From Nocardia anaemiae NBRC 100462 (lineage in GTDB: Bacteria > Actinomycetota > Actinomycetes > Mycobacteriales > Mycobacteriaceae), in assembly GCF_001612725.1 (NCBI RefSeq), contig NZ_BDAZ01000006.1, forward strand, positions 45,551 through 109,550: a DNA stretch of 64,000 bases, given 5' to 3'. The stretch's first letter is position 1; every line of letters begins with the position of its first letter. Positions 17,812 through 32,800 of this stretch are shown here, one piece after another. The notes below the pieces were generated by a model. That model searched no databases. It was not told the origin of the DNA and saw only the letters and a program-made list of their open reading frames with translations. Position numbers and translations under genes: made by a program.

Positions 17812-20800
17812 ATGGATAGGGTTCGTCGCACTGTTCGGGGTCGAATTCGCCGCAGATCGAGTATTCCGCTCTTCACGCAGTTGTTGGGGGCAGCGGTCGA
17901 ATCCGCGCCCGACTCGATCGCGATCCGCTACAACCCGACCGGCGAACCGGCTGATCAGCGCGAACTCACCTACACAGAGCTGGACGAATCGTCGTCACGA
18001 TTGGCACGGGAACTGATCGAGCGGGGCGTCGGCCCCGGCGACGTCGTCGCCGTCGGCTTCACCCGCTCGATCGAATCGGTGCTGGCGGTATGGGCCATCG
18101 CCAAGACCGGCGCGGCCTACGTGCCGGTCGACCCCACCCTTCCGCCGGAGCGCAGCGCATTCATAGTCGCCGACTCCCGGGCGGTGCTGGGGCTCACCGA
18201 TTCGACGCACCACTCGCGGCTCGGCACCGAGATCTACTGGCTCGACATCGACGATCCGCTACACCAGGAGCGCATCGCGGCACGACCCGCACATCCGATC
18301 TCCTACGTCGACCGGGTGGGCACACCGACCGAACAGCATCCGGCCTACCTCATCTACACCTCCGGCTCCACCGGTCGCCCGAAGGGCGTTGTGGTGACGC
18401 ACGCCGGTCTCGCGATGCTGGTCAACGCTCAGCGCGAGCGGTATGCGGTCGATGGCGATTCCCGGGTGCTGCACGTTTGTTCGCCGAACTTCGACGTATC
18501 GGTGCTCGAGTTGCTGCTGGCCTTCAGTTCCGGCGCGACGCTGGTGATGTCCCCGCCGACGGTGTTCGGCGGCGCCGACCTCGCCGACCTGCTCCGGCGT
18601 GAACGTGTCACGCACATGCTGATCACGCCCGCGGCGCTGGAGTCGGTCGATCCGAGCGGACTCGACGCGTTGCGGGTGGTTGTCGTCGCGGGTGATGCCT
18701 TCGGCCCCGGGCTGGTCGAGCGGTGGGCGGTCGACGGGCGGTCTCTCTACAACGCCTACGGGCCGACCGAGGTCACCATTCTCGCCACTGAAAGCGCCGA
18801 GTTGGTGCCCGGACAGCCGATCACCATCGGCACCGCCCTGCCAGGTATCGGCGCGGTACTGCTCGATTCGCGGCTACGCCCGGTACCCACCGACGTGGTC
18901 GGCGAACTCTACCTTTCCGGTCCCGCGCTCGCGCAGGGCTACCTGGGGCGGGCGGGGCTCACGGCGGAGCGATTCGTGGCGAATCCGTTCGGCGGGGAAG
19001 TCGGTTCCCCTGGCGTACGGATGTATCGCACCGGCGATCTGGTGCGGCGCCGTGCCGATGGCGCAATCGAATACTTGGGCCGCTCGGATTTCCAGGTCAA
19101 GATCCGCGGCTTCCGTATCGAGCTGGGTGAAATCGACGCCGCACTGACCGGTCACCCCGATATCGACTACGCAGCGACTCTCGGCAAGGTCGCCCCCTCG
19201 GGCGCGACCGTACTGGTTTCCTATGTGCTGGCGCGCAACGGCGTTGCCATCGATACCCGAGAACTCCTACGCTTCGCAGCAACCGCATTGCCCGGCCATA
19301 TGGTGCCGTCCGCGATCGTTGTACTCGACGCGATTCCCTTGTCCCCCAATGGAAAGCTCGATCGGCAAGCGTTGCCCGAGCCGGTGTTCGAGACGGCGGT
19401 GTCGCGAGCCCCGGTGGGCGCCGTGGAATCCCGGCTCGCCGAATTGTATGCGCAGGTGCTCGGTGTGCGGGTCGGGGCGGATGACTCGTTCTTCGCCGTC
19501 GGTGGCGACAGCATCCTATCGATCCAGCTGGTGTCGCGGGCCCGCGCGGCAGGGATACTGTTCACCCCCCAGGATGTGTTCGAGCAGCGCACGGTGGCCG
19601 GGTTGGCGCGGGTCGCGGTGATCGGCGCCGATCCCGTGCCGAGGCTCGCGGAGTTGCCCGGCGGCGGTGTCGGGGAGATTCCGCTGACACCGGTGCTGGC
19701 CGCACACCTCGTCGGGGGAAGGTTGTTCGGCCGGTTCACCCAGCACATGGTGCTGGCCCTACCCGAACACATCGACCGGGCGGATCTGGTGGCCACGCTC
19801 ACCGCGGTGCTGGACCACCACGACATGTTGCGCGCACAGGTGTGGTCCGCCGACGGGCGATGGCAACTGCGCACGCTGCCACCGGGTGCGGTGGACGTGG
19901 ACGCGCTACTCACCCGGATCGACGTCCGCACCGGACTCGACATCGATGAGCTGCACGAAACCGCCAGTGCGGCAATGGATTCCGCCCTCGACACGCTAGA
20001 CCCGGCGTCGGCCCGAATGATCGCCTGCACCTGGCTGTCCCGACCGGACGGCCGGGATGCGCTGATCATCGCCGCGCATCACTACGTGATCGACGGCGTG
20101 TCATGGCGCATTCTGATCTCGGATTTGGTGACCGCGTGGGCGCAACGCGACGGTGGACACCGGATCGCCCTGCCCGGCGTCGGCACGTCCTTCCGGCGGT
20201 GGGCGCACGGTCTGGTCGAGGCGGCGACGGACCGCAAAGGCGAACTGCCGTACTGGCGGCGGGTACTGACCGTCGCTGACCCATTGTTGGGCGCGCGGGC
20301 ACTCGACCCGGTCATCGATACCGCGGCGACGGTGCGGCGGTTCACCGTCACAGTGCCTACCGAAGTCACCCATGCGGTATTGACCGAGTTGCCGACGCTG
20401 TATCGGAGCGGGGTCAACGACGGTCTGCTCGCGGCGTTGGCGCTGGCGGTGCGTTCGTGGCGGGCGAAGAGAGGGGTCGATGCCGCGGCCACGCGAATCC
20501 GGCTGGAGGGACACGGTCGTGAAGAAAACGCCGTTGCCGGTGCCGACCTGAACCGCACTGTCGGCTGGTTCACCAGCATGTATCCGGTGGTGCTCGATCT
20601 GTCCGGCATCGACGCCGATGCCGCGTGGAATACCGCCGACGCGACCGCGGCAATGCTCAAGACGGTGAAGGAGCAGTTGCTCGCGGTGCCGGATAAGGGC
20701 ATCGGTTTCGGCATGCTGCGTTATCTCGACGCCGAAACCGCGGGTGAGCTCGGCGGTGCGCTGGGCCAGATCGGCTTCAACTATCTCGGTCGGATTTCCG

Positions 20801-23800
20801 CGAGCGACGTGCCGGATGTGCTGACCGATCGCAGTTGGCTGCCGACCGCCGACTGGGGTACCCCGGAAGCCGACCAGGATCGGGCGATGCCCGCGGCCGC
20901 CGTGGTGGATATCAACGCGATCGCTACCGATACCGACGCGGGCGCGCAGCTGAACGCGTCGTTCGCGTACGCGTCCGAGGTCATCGACGAGGACTCGGCG
21001 CGGGAGCTGGCCGAGTACTGGGTGGCCGCACTGACCATGCTCGCCGGACACGTCCATGATCCGGCGGCCGGTGGCCTGACTCCGGCGGATGTCGCGCTCG
21101 TGCGGGTCAGCCAAAGCGAACTCGATATCTGGCAGCGGGAGCACCCGGGGCTGGTCGATGTTCTGCCGCTGTCGCCCCTGCAGCTCGGATTGCTTTTCCT
21201 GACACAGCTTTCCGACGATTCGGCAGACCCCTACCTGCTGCAGTTGGCGGTGGAGTTGTCCGGCGTGATCGATCTGGATCGCCTACGGCGGGCGGCGCAA
21301 GCGGTGTTGGATCGGCAGGCGATCCTGCGGGCCGCGTTCAGAACTTCGGTCGAGGGCAACCCCGTCCAAATCGTCGCCGACGGCCTTGCGGTCCCGTGGC
21401 ACATCGTCGACACATCGGACACCGATCCGGCGGCGCTGCTGGCCGCCGAAGCACGCCGCGGGTTCGATCCGACGGTGGCACCGCTGCTGCGATTCACGGT
21501 GTATCGCACGAACTCCGGACGCGTACATCTGGTGTTGACCGCGCATCACATCCTGTTGGATGGCTGGTCGATGCCGTTGCTGATGAAGGAACTACTGGTT
21601 TCCTATGCGGCCGACGGTGTTTCGACGGCGCTGCCGCCGGTCAGGCCGTATCGGGACTATCTCGCCTGGTTGGCGCGCTACGACCGGGACACCACCGGGC
21701 AGAGGTGGCGCGCGGCGCTGGCCGGTCTGCTACCCACTCGGCTGGCCACGACGCTGCCGCCGCCCACGACGGCCGCCGACGGCCACGGGGTTTGCGCCGC
21801 CGAGCTGCCACCTGCCGAAACAGCGGAGCTGCTGAGGTTCGCCGCCGCAACGGAAGTCACCGTCAATACGGTGGTCCAGGCGGCGTGGGGGCTGGTGCTC
21901 GCGGCCTGTGCCGGTGGCGATGACGTCGTATTCGGTGCGGTGGTTTCCGGACGGCCGCCACAGGTCGACGGGGTCGACGAGATGGTCGGCCTGTTCGCGA
22001 ATACCGTCCCCGTGCGGGTTCGGTTCGACTCCGATGCGCCGGTGCGGCAACTGCTGATTCGGCTTCAGTCCGAACAGGTTTCGTTGCTCGACTGTCACTA
22101 CCTCGGGTTGGCCGATATTCAGCGCGCCGCTGACGCCGGTGAGTTGTTCGATTCGCTGGTGGCCTTCGAGTCGTATCCGGTCGACACCGATGGTTTACGG
22201 CAGGCCCACGGAACGATCGACGGGCTGGAAGTCGTCGATCTCCAAGGTCGCAACTTCACCCACTATCCGGTGGCTGTCGTGGTCGAGTTGGGCACCCGAC
22301 TCCAGGTACAGGTGCAGTACCGGCGCGAGCTGATCACCCCTACGGCCGCGCAGGCACTCGCCGACCGGTTGCGGGCGCTGATCGGTGAATTCGTCGCGAC
22401 GCCGGAGCACACACCGGCGCACATCAATCAGATCCTCGACGATCGCGGCGATCTGATCGCGCAGACGCGCTACTGGCGCACCGCGCTCCAGGGGCTGCCG
22501 AATGAGCTGAACCTCCCCATGGATCGCCCACGGCCCGCCGTGCCCACCCGTGCGGAAGCCTGCGTCGAGTTCGAGATCGGTGCGGATCTGCGGTTACACC
22601 AGGTCGCGCGGACACGCGATACGACGGTGTTCACCGTCGTACACGCGGCATTCGCGGTACTGCTCGCGCGACTATCGGGTACCGACGACATCGCGATCGG
22701 CACACCCGTGGAAACGGGTGACTCGGTCAACACTGTGGTACTGCGTACCAGCGTTCCGGGTGAAATCTCCTTCGACGATCTGCTCGCGAAGGCGAAAGAC
22801 ATTGCGCTACAGGCATTCACACGAGCAGACCTGGCGTTCGACGGGTTGGCGGCATTACTGGATCCGGTCCGGTCGCCGGTGCAGGTGATGATGTCCACCG
22901 GTGATCGGACTCCCGTCGCACGCGGGCCGTTCGATCTGTCCCTGCACATTCGGGAGAACCGAGACAGCGCGGGCATCGTCGCGACCCTCTACTTCGCGCC
23001 CGATTTGTTCGACCGCCGCACAGTAGAGATTTTCGCCGAGCGATTCCGTCGCCTACTGGCGGCCGCGGTGCATCGCCCATGCGACCCGATCGGTGACCTG
23101 CCGTTGCTCGGCGACGACGAACTCGCGCTGCTGACCCGAGTCCACCACGATGACATGCGCACGCCTCGGTCGCTGCCTGAGCTGCTGACTGGTGGGGTCG
23201 CGTTGGGCCGGGACCGGGTCGCGGTGCGATACCGGGGTCGGTCGATCAGTTATGGCGAACTCGACGACCAGTCGTCGCGGTTGGCGAGGCTTCTGATCGA
23301 TCGAGGTGTCGGCCCAGAACTGCCGGTCGCAGTGGCACTGCCCCGTTCCTACGAGATGGTGTTGGCGGCCATCGCGATCGCCAAGGCCGGTGGTGCGCAT
23401 CTGCCGGTCGACCCGGCTCATCCCGCGCATCGGGTGCGGCACATGTTGACCGATTCCGGTGCGGCCCTTGGCATTACCGGATCCGACTATGTCGACCGGC
23501 TACCGGATGAGGTGGATTGGCTGGTGCTGGATGCACCGGAGACGGCGATGTTGTGCGCCGACCAGTCAGCCGCCACGGTCACCGACGCCGAGCGGATCGT
23601 GCCGTTACGGATCCAACATCCGGCCTACGTGATCTACACCTCGGGCTCGACGGGCCTGCCCAAGGGGGTCGCGGTAACCCATGGCGGGTTGAGCGATTTG
23701 GTCGATCATTCGGTCGCCCAATACGGCCTCGAACCGCACCACCGGTACCTGCATATCTGTTCGCCGAGTTTCGATCCGTCGGTGATGGAATGGATGTGCG

Positions 23801-26800
23801 CGTTCTCGGTGGGGGCGACATTGGTGGTCGTGCCGTCGGATGTCATGGGCGGACCGGAACTCGGCGAGTTGCTGCGGACCGAGGAGGTGACGCACACGAT
23901 CATCACTCCGGCGGTGCTCGGCACGGTCGATCCGGCCGGTGTGGACCGGATGGAAGTGCTGTTCGTGGGTGGGGATGTGCTGACCCCGGACCTGTTGGCC
24001 AAATGGCAGCCCGGCCGCCGGTTGTTCAACGCGTACGGTCCGACCGAGGCGACCGTCATGTCGTCGAATGTGGAACTGGTTGCGGGGCAACATATCACGG
24101 TCGGCAAGCCGATTCTGGGTAGCTCCGCGTTCGTGCTGGATTCGCGGTTGAATCCGGTACCGCCCGGTGTCACGGGTGAGCTGTATCTGGCGGGTGCCGG
24201 GTTGGCCCGTGGCTATTGGCATCGTGCCGGGTTGTCCGCGCAGCGGTTTGTCGCCAATCCCTGGGGTGGGCCCGGTTCACGGATGTATCGCACCGGCGAC
24301 CTGGTGCGCTGGTACGCGGCACCCGAGCAGCGAGCGGGGAATCTCGCGGCGCCGGATTGGCAGCTCGACTATGTCGGTCGCGCTGATTTCCAGGTGAAGG
24401 TTCGGGGTTTCCGTATCGAGCTCGGCGAGATCGATACCGTGCTCGGCCGACATGCCGATATCGATTTCGTGGTCACGCTGGGTCGTGAAATGCCCGGTGG
24501 TACAACCGCATTGGTGTCGTATGTGCTGGCGACGCCGGGGCGGGTCGTGGAACCGGCCGAGCTGCGGGAGTATGCGGCCGGGTTCCTGCCGTCGCATATG
24601 GTGCCAACGGCGATTGTGGTGCTGGACCGGGTTCCCTTGACTTCGAATGGAAAGCTGGACCGTGCAGCGCTGCCGGAGCCGGTGTTCCAGACGGCTGTTT
24701 CACGTGCGCCGGTCGGCACGGTCGAGAACCGGCTTGCCGAGCTCTTCGCGCAGGTGCTGGGTGTGCGGCGGGTCGGGGTGGACGATTCGTTCTTCGCCCT
24801 GGGTGGTGACAGCATCATGTCGATCCAATTGGTGTCGCGGGCCAAGTCGGCCGGGCTGGTATTCACAACGCGAGATGTATTCGAGCACAAGACAGTCGCG
24901 GGGTTGGCTCGTGTTGCCGTGGTCGGTGCGGAGTCGGCGACGGTCTTGGCCGAGCTGCCCGGCGGTGGAGTCGGCACGGTTCCGCTCACGCCGATACTTG
25001 CTTGGTTCCTCGCCAACGGTTCATTCGGTCGGTTCGCCCAGAGCATGGTGCTCGGTTTGCCGGAGGAAATCGATCGCGCGGGTGTGGTGGCCACCGTCGG
25101 CGCGGTGCTCGATCATCATGATGTGCTGCGCTCGCGAGTGTGGCGGGTGGACGGGCAGTGGCGGTTCGAGGTGTCGGCTCGCGGCGCCGTCGAGGTCGAC
25201 GCGCTGGTCGCCGAGGTCGAGGTGCCCACGGGTGCCGACGAGGCCGAGCTGAACCGAATCGCCAACGCGGCCATGGATTCCGCGCTGGCCAGGCTGGATC
25301 CGGCCGCGGGCCGGATGATCACCTGCACGTGGCTGCGCAGGCCCGACGCGCGCGATGCGATCGCCGTCGCGGTCCATCACTATGTGACCGATGGTGTGTC
25401 ATGGCGCATCCTGATCCCGGATCTGATACTCGCGTGGGCACAACACAGCGCCGGGCAGCCGGTGGCATTGCCCACCGTCGGCACCTCCTTCCGACGCTGG
25501 GCGCACGCCTTGGTGGAAGCGGCCGCCACACCGGAGCGTGCGCAGGAACTCGGTTATTGGTGCCGGGTGTTGGCCACCCCGGATCCGCTGCTCGGCGCGC
25601 GTGCCCTGGACCCGGTCGCCGATACCTTCCAGACCAGGGGTGCGTTCGATATCCGGGTTCCGGTCGAGGTCGCCGATGCGGTGCTCGCCAAAGTTCCCGC
25701 GCTGTACCAGGGCGGTCCCAACGACAGCCTGCTGGCCGCGCTCGCGCTGGCGGTGCGTTCCTGGCGGGCGCGGCGCGGTATCGACGCTCCGGTCACTCGA
25801 CTGCGGCTCGAGGGGCACGGTCGCGAGGAAGACGCGGTGCCCGGCGCTGACCTGACCCGCACTGTCGGCTGGTTCACCAGCATCAGTCCGGTGGCCATCG
25901 ACCTGTCCGGAATCGACACCGCGGCCGCCCTCTCCGGTGGCGAGCCGACCGCCGCGGTGCTGAAATCGGTGAAGGAGCAATTGCTTTCGGTGCCGGATCG
26001 AGGCATCGGCTTCGGTCTGCTCCGGCATCTGAATCCGGATACCGCCGACGCGCTGGCCGGTGATCTCGGACAGATCAGCTTCAACTACCTCGGCCGCGTC
26101 GCCGCGAGTGCGGTGCCCGAGCGCGGGTCGGATGCGGGCTGGCTGCCGACCGCGGACCTGGGACCCATTGCCGCAGAGCCGAATCCGGACCTGCCGCTGT
26201 CCGCGGTGATCGACATCAACACAATCGTCAGCGATACCGCCGATGGCCCGCGAACGGTGGCGTCGTTCGCCTTCGCCGCCGCGATTGTCGACGAGGCGGC
26301 GGTGCGGGAGTTGGCCGAGGACTGGCTGGCCGCGCTCACCGCGATTGCCGACCACTCGAAGGATCCGGCCGCCGGGGGTCTGACCCCATCGGATGTGCCG
26401 CTGGTACGGGTCTCTCAGGTCGAGTTGGACCAGTGGCGGCGGGGCTATCCCGGGCTCTCGGATGTGCTGCCGCTGTCACCGCTGCAGGGCTCGTTGCGGG
26501 TACTCATCGAGCTACTGGACGATTCGGTCGAGTCCTACATCATCCAGCTGGCCGCCCAGCTGACCGGCGAGCTGGATATGGGCCGGTTACGCCGAGCCGC
26601 GCAGACGATTCTGGACCGGCACGCGAACCTGCGGTCGGCCTTCGTCGCCACGGCCGACGGGACGCCGGTGCAGCTGGTGGTGGACGGGGTCCAGGTGCCG
26701 TGGCAGGTTGTCGACGGCGTGTCCGAGGCCGAGCTGCCGGAACTGCTGCGCGCCGAGCGGCGACGCGGATTCGATCCTGCCGTGGCGCCGCTGCTGCGAT

Positions 26801-29800
26801 TCACGGTGTACACCAACGACTCCGGCCAGCAAAAGCGCAACCACCTCGTGTTGACCGGACACCACATCCTGCTCGACGGCTGGTCGATGCCGCTGTTGAT
26901 GAAGGAGCTCCTGGTCCTGTACGCGACCGGCGGCGACACGGCACGGCTCGCACCGGTCCGGCCCTACCGCGACTACCTCCGGTGGCTCGCGCGACAAGAC
27001 CGGGAGGCCGCGGTGCGCGCCTGGTCGGACGTATTGACCGGCGCCAGCGCGACCATGCTCGCCCCCGAACTGGCGTGGCCAGCGGCGGTCGGCGACGGGT
27101 TCGGCGTCTGTGAATTCGATCTGTCGCCCGCACAGACCTCGGCGCTCACCGCCTTCGCGGCTACCGCCGAGGTCACCGCCAATACGGTGGTCCAGGCGGC
27201 GTGGGGTCTGGTCGTCGCCGGTAGCACCGGACGCGACGATGTCGTCTTCGGCGCGACGGTCTCCGGCAGACCGCCGCAACTCGACGGTATCGGCGACATG
27301 ATCGGCCTGTTCGTGGATGCCGTCCCGGTACGGATCCGATTCGATCGCGGCACGACGGCGCCTGCCCTGCTGGCCGATTTACAGGCCGAGCAGGCGTCGC
27401 TGTTGGATCATCACCACCTCGGATTGGCCGCGATCCAACGCGCGGTCGGTTCGTCCATATCCACTACGCAAGCTCTGTCGGCCGCCATCCCGCTGTGCTC
27501 GCCCACCCCGCCGACTACACAAGCTCCCACGATCACCCATGACGAGCTTTTCGACACCATGCTGGTCTTCGAGTCCTACCCCATCGACGCCGACGGGCTT
27601 CAGCAGGCCAGTGGCGCCATCGACGGGTTGCGGATCGAGCAAATGCGCGGGGCCGACTTCACGCACTATCCGATCACCGTTGTGGTCTTCCTCGATACCC
27701 GGACGCTGGTGCAGGTCAAATACCGGCGGGATATGGTCGCCGACGAGACAGCGCGGGCCGTGGCCGATCGGCTTCGCCGCGTGCTCGACGATCTGCCGAC
27801 GGGCCCGGACCGTACCGCGGCCGAGATCGCGCGACTCTGCGACACCGAATCGGACGACCCGATCACCAGATCTCGATACTGGCGCACGGCGTTGGCGGGG
27901 CTGCCCGATCGGCTGGAGCTGCCATCCGACCGCCCGCGCACGGCAGTGCGGTCCGATGTCCGTGGGCAGGTGGAGTTCTCGGTACCGGACGAGGTACACC
28001 TGGGCCTACGACAGCTTGCGCACACGGCGGGCGTGACATGGACCGCGGTGGTGCGCACGGCATTGGCGGTACTGCTCGCGCGGCTATCCGGCTCCGACGA
28101 CATCGCGATCGGCACTCCGACGCCAGGCGGCCGCCGTGCCGAACTGGTGCTGCGTACCCGCGTGGATCGGGCCGCGCGCTTCGCCGACCTCCTACCGCAG
28201 GCCCACCAGCGTGAACTCCAAGGATTCGCGCACGCGGGTATCCCGTTCGACGAGTTGATCGATCTGGTGGGAGCGCGGCGGGCGGCGGGTCGGCATCCGC
28301 TATTCCAGGTGGCTCTGTCGTTCCAGAGTCCGCCGGATGCGGTCGGGGATCTGGCACTGGCGATCTCGGCCGCGGATGGCGGCTCGGATCGGCTGCGCGG
28401 CGAAATATCTTTCGCGCGTGATCTTTTCGATGACGATACGGCGCAGATGTTTGCCCGGCGGTTCATTCGGCTGCTGGCCGCGGTCGTGCACGAACCCACC
28501 GCGCGGGTAAGCGATCTGCCGCTATTGGTCGACGACGAATATGAGCGACTGACCCGGATGGGCGGCGGCGCCCCGGTTACCGTCGGGATGCTGCCGGATC
28601 TGCTGACCCGGGGAGTCGGTTTCGGGCGTGCTCGAGTCGCGGTGCGCGACGCGGGGCGTGCCTACACCTACGGTGAGCTCGACGAGCTGTCGTCGCGGCT
28701 GGCGCGGGTACTGATCGATCGAGGTGTCGCGCCGGAAACGGTGGTGGCGCTGGCGATGCGGCGTTCGTACGAGATGATCGCCGCGGTATGGGCGGTCGCC
28801 AAGGCGGGCGGCGCGTATCTGCCGGTCGATCCGAGCTATCCGGTGGACCGGGTGCGGCACATGGTGGCCGATTCCGGTGCGGTGCTGGGCATTACGGTTT
28901 CCGCGCAGTCCGGTCTGCCCGACACGGTGGACTGGCTGGTCTTCGACGATCCCGCGCTGCTCGCACGCTGCGCCGCCCACTCGGCGGCCGTGGTGACCGA
29001 CGCGGACCGGCGTGCGCCGCTGCGCATGTCGCATCCGGCCTATGTGATCTACACGTCGGGGTCCACGGGATTGCCCAAGGGGGTCACCGTCACCCACGCC
29101 GGGCTCGGTGGACTCGTCGGCCACACCGTCGACCTGCTCGGACTCGGGCCGCAACATCGGATGCTGCATGTGTGTTCGCCGAGTTTCGACCAATCGGTCG
29201 AGGAGTGGTCCAGCACCTTCTACAGCGGCGCCACCCTGGTGATCGCCGCACCGGATATCGTCGGCGGCACCGAACTGCATGACCTGCTGCGCGACGAACG
29301 GGTGACGCATACGATCATCACCCCGGCGCTGCTCGGCACCGTCGATCCCTCCGGCCTGGATGATTTGCAGGTTGTGTCCGCAGGTGGCGAGGCCACCACT
29401 GCCGACCTGCTGGCCAGGTGGCAGCCCGCTCGCCGCTTCATCAACGGATACGGTCCGACCGAGGCGACGATCGGCGCCACCTATACGACTCTGCTTGCGG
29501 GACAACGGATAACGATCGGCCGTACGGTACCGGGCGGGTGGGCGGCGGTGCTCGACGAGCGGTTGCACCCGGTGCCCGCGGGCGTCACCGGTGAGCTGTA
29601 TCTGGCGGGCCCGGCACTGGCCCGCGGCTATCACGGGCGGTCCGGCTCGACGTCGGAACGTTTCGTCGCGAATCCGTGGGGTGCGCCGGGCGACCGGATG
29701 TACCGGACCGGCGATCTGGTCCGCTGGGTCGAGGTACCGAATGGTTGGGAGTTGGAGTACCTGGGCCGCACGGACTTCCAGGTGAAGATCCGTGGCTTCC

Positions 29801-32800
29801 GCATCGAGCTCGGGGAGATCGACGCGGTGCTCGCCGCGCATCCCGACGTCGAGTACGCGGTGACCGTCGGGCGCGAAAACCCCAGCGGGACCACGATTCT
29901 GGTGTCGTATGTGATGGGGCGGTCGTCGGATCCGGATCAGCTGGTGCGGTGGGCGGCGCGTAGCCTGCCGTCGCATATGGTTCCCGCGTCGGTCGTGGTG
30001 CTCGACGAGATTCCGTTGACCCCGGTCGGCAAGCTGGACCGAAATGCCCTCCCCGAACCACGATTCACGGTGCGCACCTACCGCGAACCATCGACGGTGA
30101 CGGAACGGACCGTGGCCGGTGTCTTCGCCGATGTGCTCGGCATCGAGCGCATCGGCGCCGACGATAATTTCTTCGAGCTCGGCGGCAATTCACTGCTCGC
30201 CACGCGGGTGACAGCCCGCCTCGGCATGGCGATCGATGCCCGCGTTCCGGTGCGTGTGCTGTTCGCCGCACCCACCGTCGCGAGTTGTGCGCGAGAGGTC
30301 GCGAAGCTCTCCGGCACCGGCAGTCGCCGCGCCCTGGTCGCGGGCCCACGGCCGGAACGTATTCCGCTCTCGCCCGCACAGCAACGGATGTGGTTTCTCA
30401 ACCAGTTCGATACCGAGTCGACCGCATACAACATTCCCGTCGCGATCCGTCTGACCGGCGATCTGGATATCGCCGCGCTGGGGCAGGCCTTCACAGATGT
30501 GGTTGTGCGCCATGAGATCCTGCGAACCGTTTATCCGCAGCCAGCGGTGGGCGACTCGGATGTATCGGATCCGGTGCAGGTCATCCTGCCTCCCGAACAC
30601 TGCGACGTGCCGCGCCTGGAGGTCCGGACCGTCGATGCCGCCGAGGTGGAATCGGCTGTACTGGAACTGGTTTCGACGACCTTCGACGTTACTGCCGAGG
30701 TGCCCGTCCGGGCGGTGCTGTTCCGGGTCGCGGACGGTGAATTCGTACTCGGCATGGTCGTCGCTCACATCGCGGGTGACGGCTACTCCGGTGGCCCGCT
30801 TACTCGTGATCTTGCCTCGGCATACGTGGCTCGTGCGGTCGGACGGACCCCGGATCGGTCGCCGCTGGCCGTGCAGTACGCGGATTACACACTGTGGCAA
30901 CGTGCGTTGCTCGGTAGGGCCGACCAGCCTGGGTCGATGGCGGCCGAGCAGATCGCCTACTGGCGGCGGGCCCTTGCCGACCTACCCGATGAGCTGCGAT
31001 TGCCGAGAGACCGGCCGCGTCCGGCGGTGCAGTCGTTCGTCGGCGGCCGAGTGCGGTTGCGCATCGATGCGCGTGCGCATGCGGCGCTGGCGCGGTTGGC
31101 GCGGGCCGAGGACGCCACGCTGTTCATGGTTGTGCATACCGCCTTGGCGGTGCTGCTGGCTCGCTTGTCGGGCACCGACGACATCGCGATCGGTACACCG
31201 ATAGCTGGCCGGGGTGAGGCGGTGCTGGACGATCTGATCGGCATGTTCGTCAACACCCTGGTATTCCGTACCCGGGTGGATCCGAGTGCGGGTTTCACGG
31301 AGTTGCTTGCGCGGCAACGCGATATCGACGTCCAAGCGTTCGCCCATGCCGATGTGCCGTTCGAGCAATTGGTCGAAGTGCTGAATCCGGTGCGCTCGAC
31401 GGCGCGGCATCCGCTGTTCCAGGTGGGGCTCTCGTTCCAGAATCTGGCCCCGGCCAGGATGGAGTTGCCGGGCTTGACGCTCACGGAGTTGGCAACGGAT
31501 CGACAGGTGTCGCAGTTCGATCTGCATGTGATCATGGCCGACAGCTACGACGAGGACGGTGCGCCGACGGGTATCGGCGGCTTCTTCACCTACGCCGCGG
31601 AGCTGTTCGACGAGTCGACAGTGCGCAGTTTCGTGGACCGGTTCGTGCGCGTCCTCGATGCCGTCATCGCGGACCCGCACCGGCCGGTCGGTGCTATCGA
31701 TCTGCTCGCGACCGACGAAAGTACCCGGATCCTCACCCTGTGGAACGACACCGCGCACCAGGTGAATACGGCCACCACGTTGGTGTCACTGCTCGACGAG
31801 ACTGTCGCTGCCACACCGGAATCGACGGCGCTCGTCACTGCCGATGGTGTTCGGATCAGTTACGTCGAGCTGGATCGACGCGTGAACAAGGTTGCGCGGT
31901 ACTTGATTTCGTTAGGAGTGCGCCCGGAGTCGCTGGTGGCGTTGGCCATTCGGCGTTCGGTGGATCTGGTCGTCGCGATGTATGCGGTGAGCAAGGCCGG
32001 TGGTGTGTACGTGCCGATCGATCCCGATCAGCCCGCGCAGCGAACCGAGTACATGCTGGAGACGGCGGCACCGGTTTGTGTGCTGACGAATGCCGATGCC
32101 GGTTTCGAGACCTCCGCTGCGCCGGTGGTGCTGATGGATCGACTGGACCTGTCCTCGATGGACGCGGCCCCGATCACCGACGCGGAGCGAATCGCGCCGT
32201 TGCGCCCCGAGCACGCGGCCTATGTGATCTTCACGTCGGGTTCCACGGGTCGCCCGAAGGGGGTCGCGGTCTCACACGGTGCGATAGTCAATCAGTTGCT
32301 CTGGAAGACAGCGCGATTCGGATTGACCGCCGATGACGCGGTGTTGTTGAAGACGGCGGCGACGTTCGATCTGTCGGTGTGGGAATTCTGGTCGGCCGCC
32401 GTCTGCGGGGGCCGCCTGGTAATCGCCGCACCGGACGGCCACCGCGACCCGGCATACCTGAACGAACTGATCACCCGTGAAGGCGTGACCACGCTGCACG
32501 CGGTGCCATCGATGCTGGACGCATTGCTGACCGGTCGGCTGCCGGATTCGTTGCGCCGGGTACTGGCGATCGGTGAGACCCTGCCTGCCGCGCTGGCGCG
32601 CCGATTCGCGGCGGCGGCGCCCGATACGTCGCTGTACAACCTGTACGGCCCGACCGAGGCGGCGGTGTCGATCACCAGCCATCAGGTGGACAGGGCCGAT
32701 GAACCGACCGTGCCGATCGGCGGACCGGCGTGGAACAGTCGGGTATTCGTACTGGATTCGTGGTTGCGCCCGGTGCCGGTCGGCGTTGCGGGTGAATTGT

